From Bacteroidota bacterium (GTDB lineage: Bacteria > Bacteroidota > Bacteroidia > Bacteroidales > VadinHA17): 48,135 bases of DNA. The notes beneath the pieces are model-generated. The model was not told the origin of the DNA. It saw only the letters and a program-made list of their open reading frames with translations, and did not search any database. Both the position numbers and the translations under genes were made by a program. Location of the stretch: positions 1-48,135 of the forward strand of contig JAUZNW010000006.1 of assembly GCA_030706785.1 (NCBI GenBank), read 5' to 3'. Positions 41,544 through 48,135 of this stretch are shown piece by piece (within the stretch, counting starts at the first letter, position 1; each line of letters begins with the position of its first letter).

Positions 41544-43160
41544 TTATTTAAACTGATAAACCCTCACCCAGTCCACCTCCATGGTAGTCATGCCGTTGAT
41601 CGGTTTTTCAAGGCCGCCTGAAAGCAGCACATACATCGGCTCCTGGGGCACATTCGACGTCTGACGGAATGCCTCCTCCCCGTTTATTTTCCAGACAAGC
41701 CTGTCCTGTGTCCACTCGAGAGTGTAGATATAAAAATCATTAGCGAATTTTGAACCAAAGGCCTTTTTAGAACCTTTTTCAGGGGTTGGGAAATGATCAG
41801 CCCAGACCTTTCCTGATGATGTGCGGCAAATATCGATATGAGGTGTTATCCTGTCAGCCAGCATCCAGAAATTATTCCTTGCCTGGGCATTCCCCAGCCT
41901 TATCTTGGCAGAGAAGATCCCGTATTTCTGCCTGAAGCTTTTTCCGGAATTTATAAGCCCTGAAGTATAGCTGAATTCCCTGTTCTTGAATCCCGAATCG
42001 GGCGACCATACCTTTCCGTTAAACTTCTGCGGCTTTGTAATTATCTTTAAAAGGCTATTGCGGACCTCAAAATTCTCCTTATCGGTATAAGCCTGGAGAT
42101 CCGATTCAACCGAATACCTGTCTTTAAGCAGTTTATCTCCCCAGTAATAGTTTGAAAGCCATTTCCTTGTATCAAGCGATTCCCCGTTAAAATCATCGGT
42201 GAATGTCAGCTCTTTGTTCTTCAGGACATCGAACTTACTGCTGTCCTTTATTTTGAAATACCAGATTATATCTTCATTCTTTTTAAGTCTTTCATATTCC
42301 CTGAGGTTCCTGTATTCCTCAGTTTTTTCGAATTTCTTTTTATCCAGCAAATAATTCTTTCTCTCGGTGAATTTCGGTGTTGCCACATAATCCCTTAATT
42401 CATTGTAACGTCCAAGGCGGGCTGATCCGTCGGTATTCAGGAAGTTTGCATATTCCTTTGATGCCCTGAACTTGTAATATTCGCTGATCTCAACGCTTTT
42501 CTTCAGCCGGTTATATTCAAGAAGTTTCTTGTATTCTTCAGTATCCTTGAAAGTTATGGGCTTCATGTTTTTCTTGGCCAGGAATTCTGGTGTTTTTATA
42601 TATTTTCCCAGTTCCTCAAACCTGAGTACGGCTTTTGATTTATTATCTGCTTTCCCCTTTGCAGCTGCCTTCAGGAAACCTTTGATCTCAGGATCAGATT
42701 TAAGTGACTTGTATTCTGCAAATTTCCTGTACTCGTCTGAATCCTTGAATGTGATTGGTTTCATCTTCTGCCTTTGCCTGAAGGCATTTGATTTTATGAA
42801 ACTCTCTAGTTCTTCAAAATCCCTGATCTTCTGTGATCCATCCATTTCCCTGAATCGTTTCAGCATGCCCCCTGATGAGGTCTTAAAGTATATTACAATA
42901 TCCTTTGCCTTCTGAAGGGAATTGAATTCTTTTTCTCTTGCGTATTCTTCCGAATTCTTGTAGCGCAGGGATTCGATCTCCTTTTTTTTCTGAATGAAGG
43001 CAGAAGAGTTGACAAGTTCATGCAGCTTGTTATAATTTGCCAGTGTGTCAGATTTAATAAAGGCATTCAGTTTGTCAAACTCGGCAACAAGTTCTTTCTC
43101 TGCCTGTTCGATTTTAGATGTAGAGGGAATCATTCCAAGGAGAAACCGGAGACTTGACAT
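41544..43160 (-). CDS. Charged repeat protein fused to a GH16-like domain without catalytic Glu
   Basis: A 538-residue protein. Residues 42-318 hold about four imperfect units of 66-72 residues, rich in Lys, Glu and aromatic residues; units 2 and 3 share MKPITFKD followed by [ST][DE]EY (133-144 and 199-210), and units 1 and 4 have related SEEY/TEEY segments at about 70 and 280. Residues 317-538 are a GH16/concanavalin-like fold: FTDDFNGESLDTRKW, then GIFSAKIRLGNAQARNNFWM, then YIYTLEWTQDRLVWKINGE, ending MEVDWVRVYQF. The catalytic ExDxxE reads HIDICR (H441, D443, R446), so it cannot be a normal glycosidase. No signal peptide is seen. It could be a carbohydrate-binding or structural protein. 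It starts at ATG 43160 and is a single gene. Confidence 0.85.
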   Translation of the reverse strand: MSSLRFLLGMIPSTSKIEQAEKELVAEFDKLNAFIKSDTLANYNKLHELVNSSAFIQKKKEIESLRYKNSEEYAREKEFNSLQKAKDIVIYFKTSSGGMLKRFREMDGSQKIRDFEELESFIKSNAFRQRQKMKPITFKDSDEYRKFAEYKSLKSDPEIKGFLKAAAKGKADNKSKAVLRFEELGKYIKTPEFLAKKNMKPITFKDTEEYKKLLEYNRLKKSVEISEYYKFRASKEYANFLNTDGSARLGRYNELRDYVATPKFTERKNYLLDKKKFEKTEEYRNLREYERLKKNEDIIWYFKIKDSSKFDVLKNKELTFTDDFNGESLDTRKWLSNYYWGDKLLKDRYSVESDLQAYTDKENFEVRNSLLKIITKPQKFNGKVWSPDSGFKNREFSYTSGLINSGKSFRQKYGIFSAKIRLGNAQARNNFWMLADRITPHIDICRTSSGKVWADHFPTPEKGSKKAFGSKFANDFYIYTLEWTQDRLVWKINGEEAFRQTSNVPQEPMYVLLSGGLEKPINGMTTMEVDWVRVYQFK

Positions 43161-43325
43161 CGTAATATTGTTTTTAGCAATTGGTTAAAGTTAGGAATCT
43201 TTCCCTTATAAACGTTTCAGGCTCTCATATTATTATCGTAACTTTCACCTTCATATTCCATAACTGCTTTTATTTCAATGCTGCACCAATACCGGAAGCA
43301 CCTTGTTAGTAGCCAGAAAACATCA

Positions 43326-44099
43326 ATGAAAAAATTGCCGGAATCTGGCCCGGTCATATTACAGATTTCACTCTTAATGACAATTTCATCAGTGATTATT
43401 GCCCAGCAGCTCACACCAACTGAGATTGTCAGAAAAGCAGATGAAAAATGGCGCGGTGAGCAATCAGGATACAGTGAAATGGCAATGACCATAGTGCGGC
43501 CAACCTGGACGAGGACGATTGAATTCAGGTCCTGGGCTATGGGAAACGATTATTCTCTCACTCTGATAACAGGTCCGGCAAGGGAAAAAGGACAGACATT
43601 CCTGAAACGTAAACAGGAAATGTGGAGCTTCAATCCGTCAATTAACAGGCTTATAAAGCTGCCTCCTTCAATGATGTCACAGGGATGGATGGGTTCTGAT
43701 TACACCAATGACGATATACTGCGGGAATCATCTGTAGTGAACGATTATATTCATTCTATTGAAGGAGAAGAGGATATCGGCAGCAGACTCTGTTACAGGA
43801 TAAGGCTTACTGCAAAACCTGATGCGGAGGTACTCTGGGGAAGCCAGACCTGGTGGATAGACAGGAAGGAATTCATTTTACTTAAGGCCGAACTGAACGA
43901 CGAAGACGGCTATCTGGTCCGGACTGAAACAGCTTCAGACCTTAAAATATTTGAAGGAAGGCTCTTGCCGACCCATATTGAGCTTGATCCGGCAGACAAG
44001 CCCGGGAATAAAACAATTCTGAATATACTCGATATGAAATTCAATATTAAACTTGATGATATTTTCTTTTCACAGCAAAATATGAGAATAATCAGGTGA
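43326..44099 (+). CDS. LolA-like outer-membrane lipoprotein-sorting protein
   Basis: About 257 residues with a signal peptide (start MKKLPESGPVILQISLL, cleavage after VIIA, mature QQLTPTEIV). EIVRKADEKWRGEQSGYSEM, then KGQTFLKRKQEMWSFNP and KLPPSMMSQGWMGSDYTND match the family of LolA-fold sorting proteins often found with MacB-type transporters. The fold is an unclosed beta-barrel that shields an acyl chain. The neighbours are two FtsX-type permeases and a LolD-type ATPase, so it may be the periplasmic carrier of that transporter. The frame opens at 43278, but ATG 43326 begins the signal peptide. Confidence 0.87.
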   Translation: MKKLPESGPVILQISLLMTISSVIIAQQLTPTEIVRKADEKWRGEQSGYSEMAMTIVRPTWTRTIEFRSWAMGNDYSLTLITGPAREKGQTFLKRKQEMWSFNPSINRLIKLPPSMMSQGWMGSDYTNDDILRESSVVNDYIHSIEGEEDIGSRLCYRIRLTAKPDAEVLWGSQTWWIDRKEFILLKAELNDEDGYLVRTETASDLKIFEGRLLPTHIELDPADKPGNKTILNILDMKFNIKLDDIFFSQQNMRIIR

Positions 44100-44104
44100 T
44101 ACTC

Positions 44105-44164
44105 GTTGCTTGTTGCTGGTTGCTTGTTACCAGGCAGTTTTTTAACCAGCAACCAGAAATCAGC
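44105..44164. repeat. Heptamer array with inverted arms (GTTGCTK / AACCAGM)
   Basis: Left arm: GTTGCTT, GTTGCTG, GTTGCTT, GTTACCA at 44105-44132. Right arm: AACCAGC, AACCAGA, AATCAGC at 44144-44164. TTGCTGGTT (44113-44121) pairs perfectly with AACCAGCAA (44144-44152). It lies between the LolA-like and first permease genes. Confidence 0.8.
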
Positions 44165-44195
44165 ATCTGCAAATATATGTTATAAAACATATTTC

Positions 44196-45608
44196 ATGAT
44201 CTTACAGCTTGCATGGCGGAATCTCTGGAGGAACAGGAAGCGGACCCTGATTACGGCCGCTTCTGTTTTCTTTGCCGTTTTTTTCGCGCTGCTTATGCGT
44301 GCTCTTCAGCTGGGAGCATATGACAGGATGTTTAAAAATATTATCGAGGCATATACAGGATATATTCAGCTCCAGCACAAGGATTATTTTGATGATCCTG
44401 TGCTCGATAATGCCTTTAGTGTCAATAAATCAGAACTGGATAGTATAAAGACGGATAGGAACGTACTCGATATTGTTCCACGGATAGAGTCATTTGCCCT
44501 TGCAGCTTCGGGAAGCCGCACCCAGGGCGTGATTGTTATGGGAATCGATCCGGAAGGAGAGGACAGGGTTTCAGGAATAAGAAACAGAATGGTAAAGTAT
44601 AAGCTGACACCCGGGGCGATTGAGAAGATAAAAAGTGAAAGCATCCCCGACAGGGCCAGAAGGCTTCTCGATGTTTTCAATAATGAATCTTACTCGAGCG
44701 ACGGGCGGCTCATGCTCGATCTTGGCATATCAAATAGTGATTCATCTGCAGTGCTGCCGGTAATCAGGAAGGATGCTGCCTTCAGGAACGGCTATCTGAC
44801 AGATTCCGATTCCATGGGAATACTAATAGGCAACGGACTTTCAAAATATCTCAGGGCTGAGGTGGGGGATACTGTCGTGTTGCTTGGAGAGGGCTATCAC
44901 GGTACTTCGGCTGCAGGAAAGTATGTAATCAGGGGGATTGTAAGGCTTCCCGCCCCGGATATTGACAATATAATCACCTATATACCGATTGAATCTGCCC
45001 GGCGCCTGTATGATACTCCGGGTATGGCCTCATCAGCCGTTATCAGTATCAGGAACAATAGCGACGAGGAGATAGCGCGCACGGATCAAAGACTGAACAG
45101 GGTTATATCTGATCCGCTGGTGATTCGCACCTGGAGGGAGTTGAATGCACTTCTGATTAACCAGATGGAAGCAGATAACAGAAGCGGGATCATAATGATC
45201 GGAATACTCTACCTGGTGATTGCATTCGGAGTATTTGGCACCGTACTGATGATGATGTCTGAACGCAGGAAGGAATTCGGAATGCTTGTGTCGATCGGAA
45301 TGCGGAAAGGGAAACTTTCAAAAGTAGTTTCGCTCGAGATGCTATTCATCGGTTTTCTTGGTGTGATGGCAGGCGTCATAACATCACTGCCTATTGTGGT
45401 TTACGGGAATGTACATCCCCTGCGGTTCAGAGGGCAGCTGGCAAAAATGTATGAAGATTATGGATTTGATCCTGTCATGCCTACGTTGATGCCGGATACA
45501 TATTACCTGTGGCAGATGGTTGTAGTGCTGATAATACTGCTGATCGCGATTGCTTTCTGTATACGTAAGATATTCAGGATAAATGTGATAACCTCGATGA
45601 GGAATTAA
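44196..45608 (+). CDS. ABC transporter permease, FtsX/LolCE type (first)
   Basis: About 470 residues. ILQLAWRNLWRNRKRTLIT is the typical MacB/LolC N-terminal amphipathic stretch, followed by membrane segment 1 (about 20-40), a large periplasmic domain (about 45-330) and three C-terminal segments (about 333-360, 385-410, 435-455). SERRKEFGMLVSIGMRKGKL is the coupling-helix region that docks on the ATPase. The protein is a mechanotransmission permease, expected to move a lipid or lipoprotein rather than pump solute. The frame opens at 44106 within the repeat; ATG 44196 is preferred. It is followed by the second permease after 12 bases. Confidence 0.88.
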   Translation: MILQLAWRNLWRNRKRTLITAASVFFAVFFALLMRALQLGAYDRMFKNIIEAYTGYIQLQHKDYFDDPVLDNAFSVNKSELDSIKTDRNVLDIVPRIESFALAASGSRTQGVIVMGIDPEGEDRVSGIRNRMVKYKLTPGAIEKIKSESIPDRARRLLDVFNNESYSSDGRLMLDLGISNSDSSAVLPVIRKDAAFRNGYLTDSDSMGILIGNGLSKYLRAEVGDTVVLLGEGYHGTSAAGKYVIRGIVRLPAPDIDNIITYIPIESARRLYDTPGMASSAVISIRNNSDEEIARTDQRLNRVISDPLVIRTWRELNALLINQMEADNRSGIIMIGILYLVIAFGVFGTVLMMMSERRKEFGMLVSIGMRKGKLSKVVSLEMLFIGFLGVMAGVITSLPIVVYGNVHPLRFRGQLAKMYEDYGFDPVMPTLMPDTYYLWQMVVVLIILLIAIAFCIRKIFRINVITSMRN

Positions 45609-45620
45609 TACGGCATTACA

Positions 45621-47048
45621 ATGATTACTGAAATGGCATGGAAGAATGTATGGCGAAACAAGACAAGGAGCCTTATAGTCATTGCTGCTGTGGCAATAGG
45701 TGTTTTTGCAGGTGTATTTGCCATTGCAGCGATCAACAGTTCTGTGGTTCAGCGGATCGATGCTGCGGTCAATGAGGAGTTGTCGCATATCCAGATAAAC
45801 AATAAGGATTTCAGGAGCAGCGGGGATATTCAAAATTACATTTCCGGTTTTAACCTGATAAAGTCGGTGCTGGATTCAACCCCGGGTGTCAGATCATTTA
45901 CAGGAAGGATAATTTTAAGGGGAATTGCTTCAACTGCCGTAAAAAGTATGGGAGTGGAGATCGCAGGAATCGACACGGTGAAAGAAAGAAGCATCTTCAC
46001 GCTTTCAAAAAAACTTATTCCTGTAACCGGAACCTATTTCGGGAGCGAAACAAAATTCAATTCAGCTTTTATAGGTGAAAAACTGGCAAAGGAACTGAAC
46101 ATTATCAGGTATATTCTTTCAGATGAAGCAATTGCCGGACTAAAGGATAAAGGAGTGCCCGGACAGGTCATTTCAAAGCTTGATTCATTGAGGAATATCC
46201 GGTTCACTTCCGAGAAGCAGTTCTCAAAAGCCTTCGAACCTTTGCTAACTTCATCTGAACTGAGAAAATTCGGGAACAGGATCAAGGAAGCAGCATGGTC
46301 ATACCGCCAGGGTTCAAGAATAGTCCTTTCCTTCCTCGATATAAATACCGTGCAGACTGAAGCTGTATTCCGTGTCTGCGGGATATTCAGGACCAACAAC
46401 GATATGTTTGAGGTCTCTTCGGTGTTTGTTCCAATTGAGGAATTGAGGAGGCTGACTGGATTGCAGGAGGGTATCTATCACAGGATCATTGTAAGGCTTA
46501 CTGACAGCAAACTGACAGATAAAGTTACACCTGTTCTGAAGGATGCCCTGGGTGATTATGAGGTTATGAGCTGGAAGGAGATACAACCTGATCTTGCAAT
46601 GATGTCTGATTTCATGCAGCAGATCTATGGTATGTTTATGCTGATTATACTTGCTGCACTCGCTTTCGGCATCGTTAATACAATGCTCATGTCGGTCCTT
46701 GAACGGACTAAGGAGTTCGGAATGCTGGCTGCAATAGGTATGAACCGCAGAAAAACATTCCTGATGATAATGCTTGAATCTGTCTTCCTGTCTGTCGTTG
46801 GCGGAATTGTCGGCATGGGAATAGGCGGAGTTGTTATTGCAGCTACTGCTAAAAACGGAATAAACCTTGTGAAATACTCGGAAGGAATGGAAGCAATAGG
46901 CTACAGCGCTCACCTCTACCCTGCCATCGATCCACTGTTCTTTTTCATAACGTCGGTACTGATAGTTCTTACGGGTATTTTATCATCTGTTTACCCCGCA
47001 CGTAAAGCTCTGAAACTGAATCCAGTGGAGGCGCTGAGGGGCGAGTAA
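45621..47048 (+). CDS. ABC transporter permease, FtsX/LolCE type (second)
   Basis: A 475-residue paralogue of the preceding gene with the same plan: ITEMAWKNVWRNKTRSLIV at the N-terminus, membrane segment 1 (about 17-40), periplasmic domain (about 45-335), and three C-terminal segments (about 335-365, 385-412, 437-460). LERTKEFGMLAAIGMNRRKTF is the coupling region and YPARKALKLNPVEALRGE the conserved C-terminal signature. The two permeases probably form a LolC/LolE-like heterodimer with the ATPase at 47139. Confidence 0.9.
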   Translation: MITEMAWKNVWRNKTRSLIVIAAVAIGVFAGVFAIAAINSSVVQRIDAAVNEELSHIQINNKDFRSSGDIQNYISGFNLIKSVLDSTPGVRSFTGRIILRGIASTAVKSMGVEIAGIDTVKERSIFTLSKKLIPVTGTYFGSETKFNSAFIGEKLAKELNIIRYILSDEAIAGLKDKGVPGQVISKLDSLRNIRFTSEKQFSKAFEPLLTSSELRKFGNRIKEAAWSYRQGSRIVLSFLDINTVQTEAVFRVCGIFRTNNDMFEVSSVFVPIEELRRLTGLQEGIYHRIIVRLTDSKLTDKVTPVLKDALGDYEVMSWKEIQPDLAMMSDFMQQIYGMFMLIILAALAFGIVNTMLMSVLERTKEFGMLAAIGMNRRKTFLMIMLESVFLSVVGGIVGMGIGGVVIAATAKNGINLVKYSEGMEAIGYSAHLYPAIDPLFFFITSVLIVLTGILSSVYPARKALKLNPVEALRGE

Positions 47049-47059
47049 CGGAATTACGG

Positions 47060-47122
47060 ATTTCGGATTTTCGATTGCGGATTTTAAATCCGGAATCACA
47101 AATCCGCAATCCGAAATAACAA
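47060..47122. repeat. Heptamer array, all units start AT, with inverted halves
   Basis: From 47060 the sequence divides into 7-base units: ATTTCGG, ATTTTCG, ATTGCGG, ATTTTAA, ATCCGGA, ATCACAA, ATCCGCA, ATCCGAA, ATAACAA. The later units are inverse copies of the earlier ones, so the whole can fold into a long hairpin (ATTTCGG... with 47100-47117). It lies between the second permease and the ATPase gene. Confidence 0.8.
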
Positions 47123-47138
47123 AATTAAATGCAGAATT

Positions 47139-47840
47139 ATGAAGGTACTTGAATTGAAGAATGTGAACAAGATTTATAATTCCTCTGCGATAAAGGTTCA
47201 TGCGGTGAATGATGTGACCCTTAACTTTATGAAGGCAGAATTCACAGCAATTGTAGGACCTTCGGGTTCGGGCAAGACTACCCTTCTGAACCTTATCGGC
47301 GGCCTTGACCAGCCTACCAGCGGCGAGATCCTGATCGCCGGACACAGGCTTTCGGAATTGCGCCCTTCGGAGCTGATAGACTTTCGTATGGTGCATGTCG
47401 GATTTGTTTTCCAGTCCTATAACCTCATCCCTGTGCTCACCGCGGCAGAAAATGTAGGATTCATAATGAACCTTCAGAAATGGCCGAAGGAGAAACGGAT
47501 TGCCAGGACAAATGAACTCCTTGGTTCAGTTGAACTATCCGACAGACGAAACAGCAGGCCATCACAGCTGTCGGGAGGACAGCAGCAGAGAATAGCCGTG
47601 GCAAGGGCTCTGGCCACCCGTCCTGAATTCATTCTTGCCGACGAACCGACTGCCAATCTCGATTCAAAAGCTGCAGAATCGCTACTTGATATCATGGAGA
47701 AGCTGAACCAGGACGAAGAAATGACTTTTATTTTTTCAACGCATGATGTCAGGGTTATGAAAAGGGCCAGAAGAGTGATAACACTTGAGGATGGAAGGGT
47801 AATTTCAGATGTTCCTGAATCACAAGCAGCAAAGCAATGA
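47139..47840 (+). CDS. ABC transporter ATP-binding protein, LolD/MacB type
   Basis: A 233-residue nucleotide-binding subunit. Walker A is GPSGSGKTTLL, the Q-loop VFQSYNLIPVLTAAENV, the signature LSGGQQQRIAVARALA, Walker B ILADEPTANLD and the H-loop STHD. The close match to LolD/FtsE-type proteins fits the two FtsX-type permeases upstream. It would energise lipid or lipoprotein movement from the inner membrane. It starts at ATG 47139; its stop overlaps the next gene by ATGA, so coupled translation is likely. Confidence 0.95.
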   Translation: MKVLELKNVNKIYNSSAIKVHAVNDVTLNFMKAEFTAIVGPSGSGKTTLLNLIGGLDQPTSGEILIAGHRLSELRPSELIDFRMVHVGFVFQSYNLIPVLTAAENVGFIMNLQKWPKEKRIARTNELLGSVELSDRRNSRPSQLSGGQQQRIAVARALATRPEFILADEPTANLDSKAAESLLDIMEKLNQDEEMTFIFSTHDVRVMKRARRVITLEDGRVISDVPESQAAKQ

Positions 47841-48135
47841 GTAGTGTTTTAATTAAAAGACCAGGGTTAATCCTCCTTCTTTCTGTTTGTTGTTATACCG
47901 GCCTTCCGCAGGAAAAGAAAAAGATCTTTTCCCTTAACGGATATGTAACAACGATGCAAACCGTGATATTTGATTCACTTTCCGGTCCGTTCCTCAACGA
48001 GAACCTGATACACAACCGGTTAAATTTCAAAGCTTATCTGAATGACAATATTACTTTTGCGGCCGAGTTCAGGAACAGGCTGTTTACCGGCGATCTTGTA
48101 CGGCTCGGTACCGCATATACAGGCCCTGTTGGCAA
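47837..48135 (+). CDS. Exported protein, probable outer-membrane barrel (cut by window edge)
   Basis: The first 99 codons of a gene that continues beyond the window. The start ATG overlaps the ATPase stop (ATGA). Residues 1-25 (MSSVLIKRPGLILLLSVCCYTGLPQ) look like a signal peptide, possibly with a Cys near residue 18-19. The following segments (IFSLNGYVTTMQTVIFD, RLNFKAYLNDNITFAAEFRN) alternate like beta-barrel strands. Position suggests it is the outer-membrane partner of the transporter operon, but too little is visible to name it. Confidence 0.65.
   Translation, partial: MSSVLIKRPGLILLLSVCCYTGLPQEKKKIFSLNGYVTTMQTVIFDSLSGPFLNENLIHNRLNFKAYLNDNITFAAEFRNRLFTGDLVRLGTAYTGPVG

Noticed and set aside
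44105-44164. Short tandem repeats resembling a small CRISPR array
   Set aside because: Units are 7 bases with no spacers and no cas genes; the pattern is a heptamer array with inverted arms.
45384-45833. Minus-strand open frame of 149 codons spanning the junction of the two permeases
   Set aside because: It crosses two well-supported genes on the other strand and shows no domain or signal.
46314-46913. Minus-strand open frame of 199 codons
   Set aside because: It is the shadow of the second permease gene; it has an odd composition rich in His, Cys and Tyr and no family match.

Overview
The window reads as a chromosomal segment of a Bacteroidota bacterium, most likely of the order Bacteroidales or Marinilabiliales. 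The signs are TAnnTTTG-type minus-7 promoter elements, little Shine-Dalgarno signal, the neighbourhood DUF4271 / hemD / rnpA / S41 C-terminal protease, a long class I mannose-6-phosphate isomerase, a PorT-like barrel behind an ECF sigma factor and its membrane partner, and lipoproteins with a Lys/Asp-rich start. It is gene-dense. I see no tRNA, rRNA, CRISPR array, integrase or transposase, so most of it is core genome rather than an accessory island.

Layout. 1-984 (minus): start of mannose-6-phosphate isomerase and a CoA-binding protein. 1132-2415: Spinster-like MFS transporter, then a hairpin-rich spacer. 2591-5227 (minus): polyprenyl synthase, lspA and a lipoprotein. 5430-6155: a superoxide dismutase with a twin-arginine signal. 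6211-7872 (minus): acyl-CoA synthetase. 8022-12090: queD, polA and moaD/moaE. 12091-17174 (minus): S41 protease, rnpA, hemD, DUF4271 and deoC. 17252-19154 (minus): DHA2-type MFS transporter and dtd. 19249-19812: mntP. 19887-20672 (minus): PHP phosphatase.

20808-31501 is a long plus-strand run: an FNR/Crp-type regulator, an exported M14 peptidase, an exported TldD-type lipoprotein, its TldE-type partner, a phosphofructokinase with pyrophosphate-type residues, rsgA, and a hybrid histidine kinase that has lost its phosphoacceptor histidine. 31504-38289 (minus): U32 protein, an intact histidine kinase, an AsmA-like protein, a peptidase E homologue and a ThiF/MoeB-like E1. 38388-40923 (minus): ECF sigma factor, membrane partner and barrel protein. 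40924-41543 is the only gene-free stretch over 300 bases and is packed with inverted repeats. 41544-43160 (minus) is a protein of about four charged helical repeats fused to a GH16-like domain without the catalytic glutamates. 43326-48135 is a LolA-like protein, two FtsX-type permeases, a LolD-type ATPase and the start of an outer-membrane protein, which together look like one envelope export machine.

The observations I would look at first are: the hybrid kinase with Tyr in place of His; the repeat/pseudo-GH16 protein, which has no signal peptide; the compartment mismatch between a Tat-lipoprotein TldD and an unsignalled TldE; and a set of intergenic arrays built from 7-base units whose arms are inverted copies of each other (38343-38390, 44105-44164, 47060-47122). 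Function calls rest on motif recognition by eye; no database search was run.
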